A stretch of DNA of 5,294 nucleotides from Sutterella parvirubra YIT 11816 (lineage in GTDB: Bacteria > Pseudomonadota > Gammaproteobacteria > Burkholderiales > Burkholderiaceae_F): positions 161-5,454 of the forward strand of contig NZ_JH605022.1 of NCBI RefSeq assembly GCF_000250875.1. Direction: 5' to 3'. The notes below the pieces were generated by a model, which was not told where the DNA came from, searched no databases, and was given only the letters and a program-made list of their open reading frames with translations. This document shows, piece after piece, positions 1 through 4,932 of this stretch. The translations under genes were made by a program, and so were the position numbers. Each line of letters begins with the position of its first letter. The first letter of the stretch is position 1.

Positions 1-676
1 AGAGCGCCGCCGCGGCGGCTTCCGGGGTCTTCTCTCCGGTCAACGCCTGCGCTTCGTCGGCATTCACGGTGAACATCGCACCCAAGTCGAAGAACGCGTC
101 GATGCGCTCGCGCGGCATGTCGTGCACGCGCGGACCCGGGTCGAAGACGACGGTCGTCGCGGGACCCATGCGGGTCTTGAGGAGGCTGAGTAGCATCGCG
201 CCGTTTTCGCCCTCGGCCTGGTAGCCCGAGACGTAGATGAAGTCGTAGGAGGCGAGGTCGAACGCATCGAACCACTCGGGCTCCATGTGGCGCTCGATCC
301 CGAACATCGAGATGAAGGTGCGCTCTCCGGAGCGCTCGGCCAAGGAGAGGCACCAACCGTTGTCGACGGCGCCCGGCACCCGGACGACGGGGTAGCCGCG
401 CTCGCGGAAGGTCTTCTCGACCAAGTCGGCGAACATGCCCTGCCCGACGGGCATCAGGGCGTCGAACGGCAGCCCCAGCTTCTGGAGCACGTCCGCCACG
501 TTGAAGGAGCAGCCCCCGACGGTGGTCTTGCGGTAGTGCCCTTCGACGTCGGCGCCCGAGTGCGGGAGCTCTTCGATCTGAATGATCATGTCGACGAAGG
601 CGCTCCCCTGAATGAAGACGCGCTTCTTGGGCACGAGCGAGAGGACGATCTCGGAGAGTTCGCGAAGGTCGCTCAT
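1..676 (-). CDS. PfkB/ribokinase family sugar kinase, YegV-like (C-terminus beyond the window)
   Basis: Probable cytoplasmic ATP-dependent kinase that phosphorylates a sugar or nucleoside. The 225 N-terminal residues are present, and the frame is open to the left edge. It begins MSDLRELSEIV. Visible PfkB features are the G-S-A-F-V-D stretch ending at Asp29 (substrate-side aspartate position), the GGCSFNVA glycine/asparagine motif at 54-61, an FDPGPR strand-loop at 178-183, and the N-A-D-E form of the NxxE motif at 205-208. The catalytic GxGD motif should lie in the missing part, about 50-60 residues further on. The ATG is supported by GGAGG 8 nt upstream. The gene starts 3 nt after the stop of the ADP-ribosylglycohydrolase gene, so the two are almost certainly co-transcribed and probably translationally coupled. 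E. coli yegU and yegV pair the same two families. The family call is firm, but the substrate (ribose, nucleoside or other) cannot be read from the sequence. Confidence 0.9.
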   Translation of the reverse strand, partial: MSDLRELSEIVLSLVPKKRVFIQGSAFVDMIIQIEELPHSGADVEGHYRKTTVGGCSFNVADVLQKLGLPFDALMPVGQGMFADLVEKTFRERGYPVVRVPGAVDNGWCLSLAERSGERTFISMFGIERHMEPEWFDAFDLASYDFIYVSGYQAEGENGAMLLSLLKTRMGPATTVVFDPGPRVHDMPRERIDAFFDLGAMFTVNADEAQALTGEKTPEAAAAAL

Positions 677-679
677 CGG

Positions 680-1702
680 TCAGGCCTCCAGACGGAAGGT
701 TTTGCGCGCGTCGACGACGCGGCGCGCGAGCGCGCGGAAGTCGAGCCCGTTGATGCGCTCCAACTCCGCCACCTTGTCGGCGGGGAGCCCCGAGAGCCCC
801 GACTTCGCGCCGCAGACGGCGCAGGCCATCGCGCCCATCGTGTCGGTGTCGCCCCCCATGTTGGCGCACATCACCGCGGCGCGCCAGGCGTCGCGGCAGT
901 GCCAGGCGACGGCCAGGGCGGCGGTGACGCTTTCGCTCGTCATCGTGCCGGTGCCGAGGACGTCGTAGATCAGCTGCGAGACGCGCTCGTCGTCCTCGGC
1001 GCGGCCCATGTCGGCGATCCGCTCGAACGCCTCGAAGCGCGCGGCGACGGAAGCGGCCCACGTGGGTTCGCCCTTCTGGGCGGCAATGGGGTGCACGGCC
1101 AGCATGTCGGCGCGCATCTCGTCCCAGCTCTTGCCTTCGACCGCGCTCGAGACGGCCTGCGCGACCATCGCGGCGCCTGAAATCGCGACGTCGGTCGCGT
1201 GGGTGACGCGGGAGACGCGCGCGACGGTTTCGGCGAGCGTTTCATGGTCGTCGGAAGCGACGAGGCAGCCCACCGGGGCGATCCTCATCGCGGCGCCGTT
1301 CGTGAGCGACTGGCGCGTGAAGGGTTCGGCGTCCTCACCCTTGCTGTGGGCAAGGAGCGAAGCCTTGGACGAGGGCCCGAGAAGGTTGATCTCAAACCCG
1401 TTCATCGACTTGACCCATTCGATCAGGTCGTCGGCCAAAACGCGCACCGGGGGAACGGTGCCGGCCTTCAACAAAGCCTCCAGCACGACGAAGGCCTGCG
1501 CCGAATCGTCCGTGTAGTGACCCGCCTTGAAGTAGCAGGCGACGATGTTGTCGGGCGTGCCGTCCAAAAACGTGTCGATGTGCCCGAAGCGCGCGCGGAC
1601 CTTCCCGCGGGGCCAGAGTTCGCCGGGGACGCCGAGGGCGTCGCCCAGCACCATGCCGGCGATGGCGCCGGCGATGCGGTCGATGAGGATGCTGTCGTCC
1701 AT
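680..1702 (-). CDS. ADP-ribosylglycohydrolase family protein, YegU-like
   Basis: 340-residue cytoplasmic protein of the ADP-ribosylglycohydrolase (ARH/DraG) fold, an all-helical enzyme that uses two metal ions (usually Mg2+) to hydrolyse N- or O-glycosidic bonds of ADP-ribose or related ribosides. Counting from the ATG, visible motifs are GDALG at 20-24, the metal-binding Y-T-D-D-S at 63-67, and the C-terminal G-G-D-T-D-T at 283-288, which supplies the second set of metal ligands. All key acidic residues are present, so it looks active. Length is normal for the family. The frame also allows a TTG start three codons earlier (1711). I prefer the ATG at 1702, although only a weak GGA precedes it. 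It is the first gene of a two-gene unit with the PfkB kinase, driven by the promoter at 1744-1772. Alternatives are reversal of protein ADP-ribosylation or hydrolysis of a free nucleoside-like compound. The kinase partner favours the second, by inference. Confidence 0.93.
   Translation of the reverse strand: MDDSILIDRIAGAIAGMVLGDALGVPGELWPRGKVRARFGHIDTFLDGTPDNIVACYFKAGHYTDDSAQAFVVLEALLKAGTVPPVRVLADDLIEWVKSMNGFEINLLGPSSKASLLAHSKGEDAEPFTRQSLTNGAAMRIAPVGCLVASDDHETLAETVARVSRVTHATDVAISGAAMVAQAVSSAVEGKSWDEMRADMLAVHPIAAQKGEPTWAASVAARFEAFERIADMGRAEDDERVSQLIYDVLGTGTMTSESVTAALAVAWHCRDAWRAAVMCANMGGDTDTMGAMACAVCGAKSGLSGLPADKVAELERINGLDFRALARRVVDARKTFRLEA
685..689 (-). promoter_or_regulatory. Strong Shine-Dalgarno (GGAGG) for the PfkB kinase gene
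   Basis: GGAGG on the minus strand lies 8 nt before the ATG at 676-674, inside the last codons of the upstream gene. It fixes the kinase start. It is much stronger than the site before the first gene of the pair, which suggests the kinase is made efficiently from the shared transcript. Confidence 0.85.
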
Positions 1703-1743
1703 GAGATCCAAAGATCCGTTTGTCCGTTGGCGGAAAAGGCCGC

Positions 1744-1772
1744 ATTCTACGTAAACCGCCCAACCCGCTCAA
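1744..1772 (-). promoter_or_regulatory. Sigma70-type promoter of the ADP-ribosylglycohydrolase/kinase operon
   Basis: On the minus strand the -35 hexamer TTGAGC (1772-1767) is separated by exactly 17 bp from the -10 hexamer TAGAAT (1749-1744). The -10 matches the TATAAT consensus at five of six positions, and the -35 matches TTGACA at four. Transcription should start near 1737, giving a leader of about 35 nt before the ATG at 1702. A 7-bp inverted repeat touches the upstream edge of the -35 box. Confidence 0.65.
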
Positions 1773-1788
1773 CCCAACCGCTTGGGTT
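1771..1788. repeat. Perfect inverted repeat at the -35 edge (operator candidate)
   Basis: AACCCAA (1771-1777), a 4-nt spacer CCGC, then TTGGGTT (1782-1788): a perfect 7-bp dyad. It overlaps the last two bases of the predicted -35 box of the minus-strand operon. No gene reads into it, so it is unlikely to be a terminator even though four T residues follow on the plus strand. Its position suits a repressor or activator site. Confidence 0.45.
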
Positions 1789-1826
1789 TTGCCGATTTCG
1801 TGCGGAAGAGCCGTTTTCCGCCGCTG

Positions 1827-1843
1827 TGCGGACGCCGTCCGCA
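1827..1843. repeat. Perfect inverted repeat upstream of the hicB-type gene (operator candidate)
   Basis: TGCGGAC (1827-1833), a 3-nt spacer GCC, then GTCCGCA (1837-1843): a perfect 7-bp dyad of 17 bp in all. It lies about 100 bp before the hicB-type start codon and just upstream of where a -35 box would fall for the -10 candidate at 1872-1877. HicB proteins with a helix-turn-helix bind operators in their own promoters, so it is a candidate autoregulatory site. This is inference. Confidence 0.4.
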
Positions 1844-1868
1844 AAGGCCGCGGCGGCCCGCGCCCCTG

Positions 1869-1877
1869 TGGCAGAAT
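1869..1877 (+). promoter_or_regulatory. Weak extended -10 candidate for the hicB-type gene
   Basis: TGG followed by CAGAAT reads as an extended -10 element (TGn plus a hexamer matching TATAAT at four positions). No convincing -35 box lies 16-18 bp upstream. Transcription would start near 1884, leaving a leader of about 58 nt. Offered only as the best candidate in the region. Confidence 0.25.
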
Positions 1878-1941
1878 GAACGGATCCGCGGGACGGTTTG
1901 GAGACGCTTCTTCCGCCGCCCGCCCTCACCTGACACCCACC

Positions 1942-2385
1942 ATGACCACGCTTCCCGACCGCTTCCGCTACCGCGTCGACCTCGAAAAGGACGGCGGCTA
2001 CCGCTTCCGCTTCCCGGAACTCCCCGAAGCGGACTTCTCCGCGAAGACGATCCGCGGGGGGCGCGGTCAGCTCATGGACGCGATCCTCCCCGCGCTGGAG
2101 GGCCGCTTGAAGGGCCGGGACGCGCTGACGCTTCCGGAACTCACGCCCGCGCGCGCGGGCGAAGGCGTCGTGCGGCTCTCGCCCACCTACGCGGCGAAGC
2201 TCCTCCTCATCCTCACCGCGAAGGAAAAGGGGATCCGCGCCGCGGACATCGCGCGGGCTTTGAACGTCGCCCCGCAGGAAGCCGCCCGCATCCTGAAGCT
2301 CACGCACCCGACGAAGATGGACACGATCAACGCCGCCTTCGGCGTGATGGGGCTTCGGATCACGCTGGGGTTGGCGAAGCTCTGA
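1942..2385 (+). CDS. HicB family antitoxin-like protein with C-terminal helix-turn-helix (orphan)
   Basis: 147-residue protein matching the E. coli HicB layout. Residues 9-65 (YRVDLEKDGGYRFRFPELPEA and following) form the partial RNase H-like HicB domain. A linker with LPEL leads to a C-terminal DNA-binding domain at about 78-143, with helix-turn-helix IRAADIARALNVAPQEAARIL at 98-118 followed by THPTKMDTI, very close to the HATKID stretch of E. coli HicB. In a toxin-antitoxin pair HicB neutralises the HicA mRNA interferase and represses its own operon. No hicA-sized frame is adjacent: the gene stands alone between divergent and convergent neighbours. The segment where HicB proteins usually have G-D-T/S and E-A reads AKTIRGGRGQL, so the N-terminal domain has diverged. 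The ATG at 1942 was chosen because the family alignment begins there; an in-frame ATG at 1876 would add 22 poorly family-like residues. No clear Shine-Dalgarno is visible. Confidence 0.85.
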   Translation: MTTLPDRFRYRVDLEKDGGYRFRFPELPEADFSAKTIRGGRGQLMDAILPALEGRLKGRDALTLPELTPARAGEGVVRLSPTYAAKLLLILTAKEKGIRAADIARALNVAPQEAARILKLTHPTKMDTINAAFGVMGLRITLGLAKL

Positions 2386-2420
2386 CGCTTCGCACCGACG
2401 GCGCTTCCTTCAGACGCAGA

Positions 2421-2460
2421 AACGCCCGGAAAGGGGGGATCCCCGTCCGGGCGTTCTTGT
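2421..2460. terminator. Long hairpin between convergent genes, probable bidirectional terminator
   Basis: Arms AACGCCCGGA (2421-2430) and TCCGGGCGTT (2446-2455) form a perfect 10-bp stem, with an inner G4/C4 stem in the loop. The plus-strand tail is TTCTTGT, and the minus-strand tail is TTTCTG. It lies 35 bp after the hicB-type stop and 53 bp beyond the mscS-type stop, so it could end both transcripts. The U-tracts are short, so efficiency is uncertain. Confidence 0.7.
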
Positions 2461-2475
2461 CGATGCGGTCCGTTC

Positions 2476-2497
2476 CGGGGCGGCGTGTGCCGCCCCG
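2476..2497 (-). repeat. GC-rich hairpin just after the mscS-type stop codon
   Basis: CGGGGCGGC (2476-2484), loop GTGT, GCCGCCCCG (2489-2497): a perfect 9-bp stem beginning 10 nt past the channel gene's stop codon. No U-tract follows on the minus strand. It more likely protects the mRNA 3' end or works with the hairpin at 2421-2455 than terminates alone. Confidence 0.55.
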
Positions 2498-2507
2498 CAG
2501 GTGCCGC

Positions 2508-4019
2508 TTACTGGGCGGGCGCCGCCTCCGGAGCCTTGGCTTCCTCGGCGGCGTCCTTTTCGAGTTTGACGCGCACCGCACCCGCCTGCACTTCGCGCAG
2601 GTTGATTTCGAGGCGGTTGTAGGGCACTTCGATCCCTTCGGCGTTGAAGCGCTCGAGAATCGCGGTCGCGACCTGGGTCTTCAAACCCGCGACACCGTTC
2701 ACCGGGTCCTTCACCCAGAAGCCCAACTTCAGGTTGATGCCGGAATCGCCGAAGCTGTCGAGGTAGGCCCAGCCGCGGCGGCCCTTCACGATGCGGGGAC
2801 GTTCGCGCATGCCTTCTTCGAGCATGATTTCGAGCGCGCGCTTGACGTTCGCGCCGTAGGCGACCGAAATCTCCACGTACTGCACGCAGGCTTCTTCCGT
2901 GTAGGAGTGGTTCTTCACCGGGCTCGTCACGAAGTTTTCGTTCGGCACCACGCACTCGACGCCGTCGTTGTTGCGCACGACCGTGAAGCGCGTGTTTATC
3001 TGCGTGATGCGGCCGCGGAAGTTCGCGACCTCGACGAGGTCGCCGATCTTGATCGAACGTTCCAGCAGGATGATGAACCCGGAGATGTAGTTCGACGCGA
3101 TCTTCTGCAGACCGAAGCCCAAGCCGACGCCGACCGCGCCGCCGAAGACCGAGAGGACCGTGAGGTCGATGCCGACCGACGAGAGCCCCATCATCACCGC
3201 GAAGAGGAAGAGCAGGATTCGGATGACGCGGGTGATCGCGACCTGGAGGTTCGGCGAGAGGCTCGTCGCGCTCTTGATGAGGGTCTCGACGAGGTTCGCG
3301 GCCCAGTTGGCGACGCCCACCGTGATGAGGATCGTGCAGATCGCGACGAAGCAGGTCCAGACGGTCATCGTGCCGCCGCCCAGCGGCACCTTGGTCGACT
3401 CCATCACGCCGATGATGTCGCCCAGAACCCCAAAGATCTCAAGCGCCACCAGCACCCAGAAGATCACCGTGATCACGCGGCGCGAGGACTTCGAGATGCC
3501 CTTGCCGCCGATCATGAAGCCGGCGACCGAGAGAATGCAGCAGAGAAGCGCGTACGCCAAGAGGATGCTGTAGGCGATGCGGCAGAGGATGAGGGAATTG
3601 TGCGGGAAGCCGAAGACCTGCACCATCATCCAGGCGCCCAGCGCGAGGATGAGGCCGCCCGAGAGCGAAAAGGAGATGTTGCGCAGGAACCCGGCCGTCA
3701 CGCGGCGAAGACGCGTGCCGACGGCTTCGGCCACTTCACGGCGGTCGAACCCGCCCTTCACCATCGTCCCGGGGTCCGCGCCAAGGTTCACGTGGGGTTC
3801 CGCACCGTCCGCGGCCGTCCAGCGTTCGAGCTTCGCGTTGATGCGGCGCGAGATGTAGAGGCCGATGAGGATCGAAACGACCACGACCGCGAGCTGCAGG
3901 AGGATGTTTTCGATCGACAGGTTGGTGAGGAACTGGTCGATGAGTTCGTTGAAGTTGAGCGTCGTGGGCTCAAGCGCCTCGCCGAGCGCGTCGACGGCGG
4001 AGGTTTCGGTTTCGTTCAT
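2508..4019 (-). CDS. MscS family mechanosensitive ion channel
   Basis: 503-residue inner-membrane channel of the MscS superfamily, which opens under membrane tension to release solutes during osmotic downshock. It is longer than E. coli MscS (286 residues) because of extra N-terminal membrane segments. Hydrophobic stretches lie at about 38-58, 115-137, 143-170, 182-204, 218-245 and 262-280. The pore helix at about 285-312 reads LTVLSVFGGAVGVGLGFGLQ then KIASNYISGF, with the Gly/Ala packing pattern of MscS TM3. The beta domain follows (IKIGDLVEVANFRGRITQIN, about 323-342, then VVPNENFVTSPVKNHS at 357-372), and the alpha-beta C-terminal domain ends near 475. The last 20 residues are an Ala/Glu/Lys/Pro-rich tail. 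The ATG at 4019 has GAGAAG 7 nt upstream. It has its own upstream region and a convergent neighbour, so it is probably monocistronic. Whether it gates as MscS-like or a smaller-conductance type cannot be told. Confidence 0.95.
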   Translation of the reverse strand: MNETETSAVDALGEALEPTTLNFNELIDQFLTNLSIENILLQLAVVVVSILIGLYISRRINAKLERWTAADGAEPHVNLGADPGTMVKGGFDRREVAEAVGTRLRRVTAGFLRNISFSLSGGLILALGAWMMVQVFGFPHNSLILCRIAYSILLAYALLCCILSVAGFMIGGKGISKSSRRVITVIFWVLVALEIFGVLGDIIGVMESTKVPLGGGTMTVWTCFVAICTILITVGVANWAANLVETLIKSATSLSPNLQVAITRVIRILLFLFAVMMGLSSVGIDLTVLSVFGGAVGVGLGFGLQKIASNYISGFIILLERSIKIGDLVEVANFRGRITQINTRFTVVRNNDGVECVVPNENFVTSPVKNHSYTEEACVQYVEISVAYGANVKRALEIMLEEGMRERPRIVKGRRGWAYLDSFGDSGINLKLGFWVKDPVNGVAGLKTQVATAILERFNAEGIEVPYNRLEINLREVQAGAVRVKLEKDAAEEAKAPEAAPAQ

Positions 4020-4044
4020 GGTTGTTCTTCTCGGTTGGAAGTCC

Positions 4045-4109
4045 GGGAGACGGTCCCTGATCAGCGCCCGTCGTCCGGGCCGCAGCCGTCTCCCCCGAAA
4101 GGGGACCGT
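4045..4109 (-). promoter_or_regulatory. Structured leader of the mscS-type gene with competing pairings
   Basis: Three segments of the minus-strand leader can pair in mutually exclusive ways. A is ACGGTCCC (4109-4102), B is GGGAGACGG (4094-4086), and C is GGGACCGTCTCCC (4057-4045). C can pair with B over 9 bp or with A over 8 bp, sharing the ACCGT part. A and B can also form a short CCCC/GGGG hairpin. Segment C ends 12 nt before the Shine-Dalgarno. This could be leader regulation of translation or stability. The pairings are seen in the sequence; the function is inference. Confidence 0.4.
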
Positions 4110-4115
4110 TGCGGA

Positions 4116-4146
4116 ATTCTGTGGGAAGCGTCGGCGATATTAACAA
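4116..4146 (-). promoter_or_regulatory. Weak promoter candidate for the mscS-type gene
   Basis: On the minus strand TTGTTA (4146-4141) and CAGAAT (4121-4116) each match the sigma70 consensus at four of six positions, but the spacer is 19 bp, longer than ideal. Transcription would start near 4109, at the first base of the structured leader. A TAATAT sequence overlaps the spacer region and is an alternative -10 without a clear -35. Confidence 0.3.
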
Positions 4147-4167
4147 AGGACGCCTGCATTACGCTCC

Positions 4168-4187
4168 CGCAAAACCCGGGTTTTGCG
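4168..4187. repeat. Perfect 20-bp palindrome upstream of the mscS-type promoter region
   Basis: CGCAAAACCC is followed immediately by its exact reverse complement, giving a 20-bp dyad with no spacer. It sits about 22 bp upstream of the weak -35 candidate and 48 bp beyond the terminator of the phosphoribosyltransferase gene. The size and position suit a dimeric regulator's operator. Read as RNA it makes a short A/U-ended hairpin that could act as a weak back-up terminator. Confidence 0.5.
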
Positions 4188-4234
4188 CCGCATACGCCTC
4201 ATTTTCAAGGCTTTTGACCGGAGCCCGTCCGCAA

Positions 4235-4272
4235 GAAAAACGCCGCCCGGGCGTGACCAGCGCGGACGGCGT
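4235..4272 (-). terminator. Intrinsic terminator of the purA-phosphoribosyltransferase unit
   Basis: On the minus strand, arms ACGCCGTCCG (4272-4263) and CGGGCGGCGT (4249-4240) form a 10-bp stem with one G-U pair and a 13-nt loop. The last T of the right arm begins a run of five T (4240-4236), followed by C. It starts 24 nt after the phosphoribosyltransferase stop codon and is the clearest terminator in the window. Confidence 0.85.
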
Positions 4273-4296
4273 GCTTCTCGTGCCTTATCGGGCCGC

Positions 4297-4830
4297 TCAG
4301 GCCTTTTGGGCCTTGGCGGCCTGCTTGGCCTGAACGCGTTCGATGAGCTTCGCGGGGCCCAAGGAGTCATAGCACTCGAACGGCTGATGAATCCAGGGGT
4401 TGTCCGCGAGGTATTCGACGTGCCAGTCGGGCTTCAGGACCGAGTGGGCCTTCCACCAGAGGACGGCGACGCGGATTTCCGTGATGGCCGGGTAGCGGCG
4501 CTTCAAGTGCTCGACCACCTTCGCGATCGTCTTCCCGGAGTCGACCATGTCGTCGACGAGAAGGACGCGGCCCTTCAGTTCCGAGACGCCCGTGATGCAC
4601 TCAGCGATGTCGAGTTCGCTCTGAACCGTGCCCGCCTTTTCGCGGTACGAGCTCGTCGCGAGAATCGCGAGCGGCATGTCGTAGACACGGCTGAAGAAGT
4701 CGCCCGGGCGCATGCCGCCGCGCGAAAGGCAAAGGATGCAGTCGAAGGTCCAGCCGCTCTGCGCGACCTCGCAGACCAGGCGTTCATTGAGGTCGATGTA
4801 CTCGTCCCAGGTGTAGGAGATGTCAGCCAT
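4297..4830 (-). CDS. Purine-type phosphoribosyltransferase (COG2236-like)
   Basis: 177-residue cytoplasmic type I phosphoribosyltransferase, which joins a base to PRPP with release of pyrophosphate. The PRPP-binding loop is at 89-101 (VLLVDDMVDSGKT, with the acidic pair D93-D94). The pyrophosphate loop is SRGG at 36-39. The C-terminal W-I-H-Q-P-F-E at 146-152 corresponds to the family's hood-side motif near the base pocket. The length is typical, and an Ala/Lys-rich tail closes the protein. It follows purA by 102 nt on the same strand and ends in a strong terminator, so it is probably co-transcribed with purA. No convincing promoter is seen in the gap. No good Shine-Dalgarno precedes the ATG at 4830, but no better start is available. 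Its base is likely hypoxanthine, guanine or xanthine, judged from family and context. The sequence alone does not settle this. Confidence 0.93.
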   Translation of the reverse strand: MADISYTWDEYIDLNERLVCEVAQSGWTFDCILCLSRGGMRPGDFFSRVYDMPLAILATSSYREKAGTVQSELDIAECITGVSELKGRVLLVDDMVDSGKTIAKVVEHLKRRYPAITEIRVAVLWWKAHSVLKPDWHVEYLADNPWIHQPFECYDSLGPAKLIERVQAKQAAKAQKA

Positions 4831-4867
4831 GTTCGGATCGGAATTCGTTGTCGAAGCAAAATGGCAA

Positions 4868-4919
4868 GCGGGCGGCAGATCTTTCGGATCTGTCGCCCGT
4901 CGGCGCCGATGAGGGCGCC
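4868..4919 (-). repeat. Two tandem hairpins in the purA-phosphoribosyltransferase gap
   Basis: Reading the minus strand, a first stem GGCGCC/GGCGCC (4919-4914 with 4907-4902, 6-nt loop) is followed by a longer one. Its outer part is CGGGCG (4899-4894) with CGCCCG (4874-4869), and its inner part is CAGATC/GATCTG with loop CGAAA. One A-C mismatch (4893/4875) separates the two parts. No clean U-tract follows, only CTTGCCATTTTG. They may form a partial terminator or an RNA-processing site that sets the ratio of the two products. Confidence 0.55.
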
Positions 4920-4932
4920 ATTTTAGCCCGAT

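Larger units (their letters stand above)
1729..1822. repeat. Pair of inverted GGCGGAAAA boxes flanking the divergent promoter region
   Basis: GGCGGAAAA at 1729-1737 and its exact reverse complement TTTTCCGCC at 1814-1822 are separated by 76 bp. The first box covers the predicted transcription start of the minus-strand operon. The second lies upstream of its promoter, towards hicB. They could be paired operator sites, or chance in GC-rich DNA. Confidence 0.4.

Noticed and set aside
287..1180. Long plus-strand frame opposite the ADP-ribosylglycohydrolase and kinase genes
   Set aside because: It spans the junction of two recognised minus-strand genes and has shadow-like composition (rich in Asp, Arg, Gly, Val, His) without motifs.
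1720..1941. N-terminal extension of the HicB-type gene (start at 1720 or 1876)
   Set aside because: The extra residues are Arg/Pro-rich and unlike any HicB. HicB homology begins right after the ATG at 1942, and the extension would run across the divergent promoter region.
1386..2385. Possible hicA toxin gene next to the HicB-type gene
   Set aside because: No short frame of about 60 residues with a HicA-like glycine-rich, His-containing core was found on either side. The adjacent space is non-coding or occupied by recognised genes.
1782..4217. An 811-codon plus-strand open frame opposite the mscS-type gene
   Set aside because: It is the antisense shadow of a hydrophobic gene in GC-rich DNA. 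Its product is a low-complexity run of Asp, Glu, Arg and His with no family resemblance, and the opposite strand encodes an unmistakable MscS protein.
4831..4870. TTGCCA at 4855-4850 (minus strand) as a -35 box for the phosphoribosyltransferase gene
   Set aside because: It matches the -35 consensus at five of six positions, but no acceptable -10 hexamer lies 15-18 bp downstream before the start codon.
4183..4926. Plus-strand frame opposite the phosphoribosyltransferase gene
   Set aside because: It covers a strong terminator and a well-conserved minus-strand gene, and its product has no recognisable domain.
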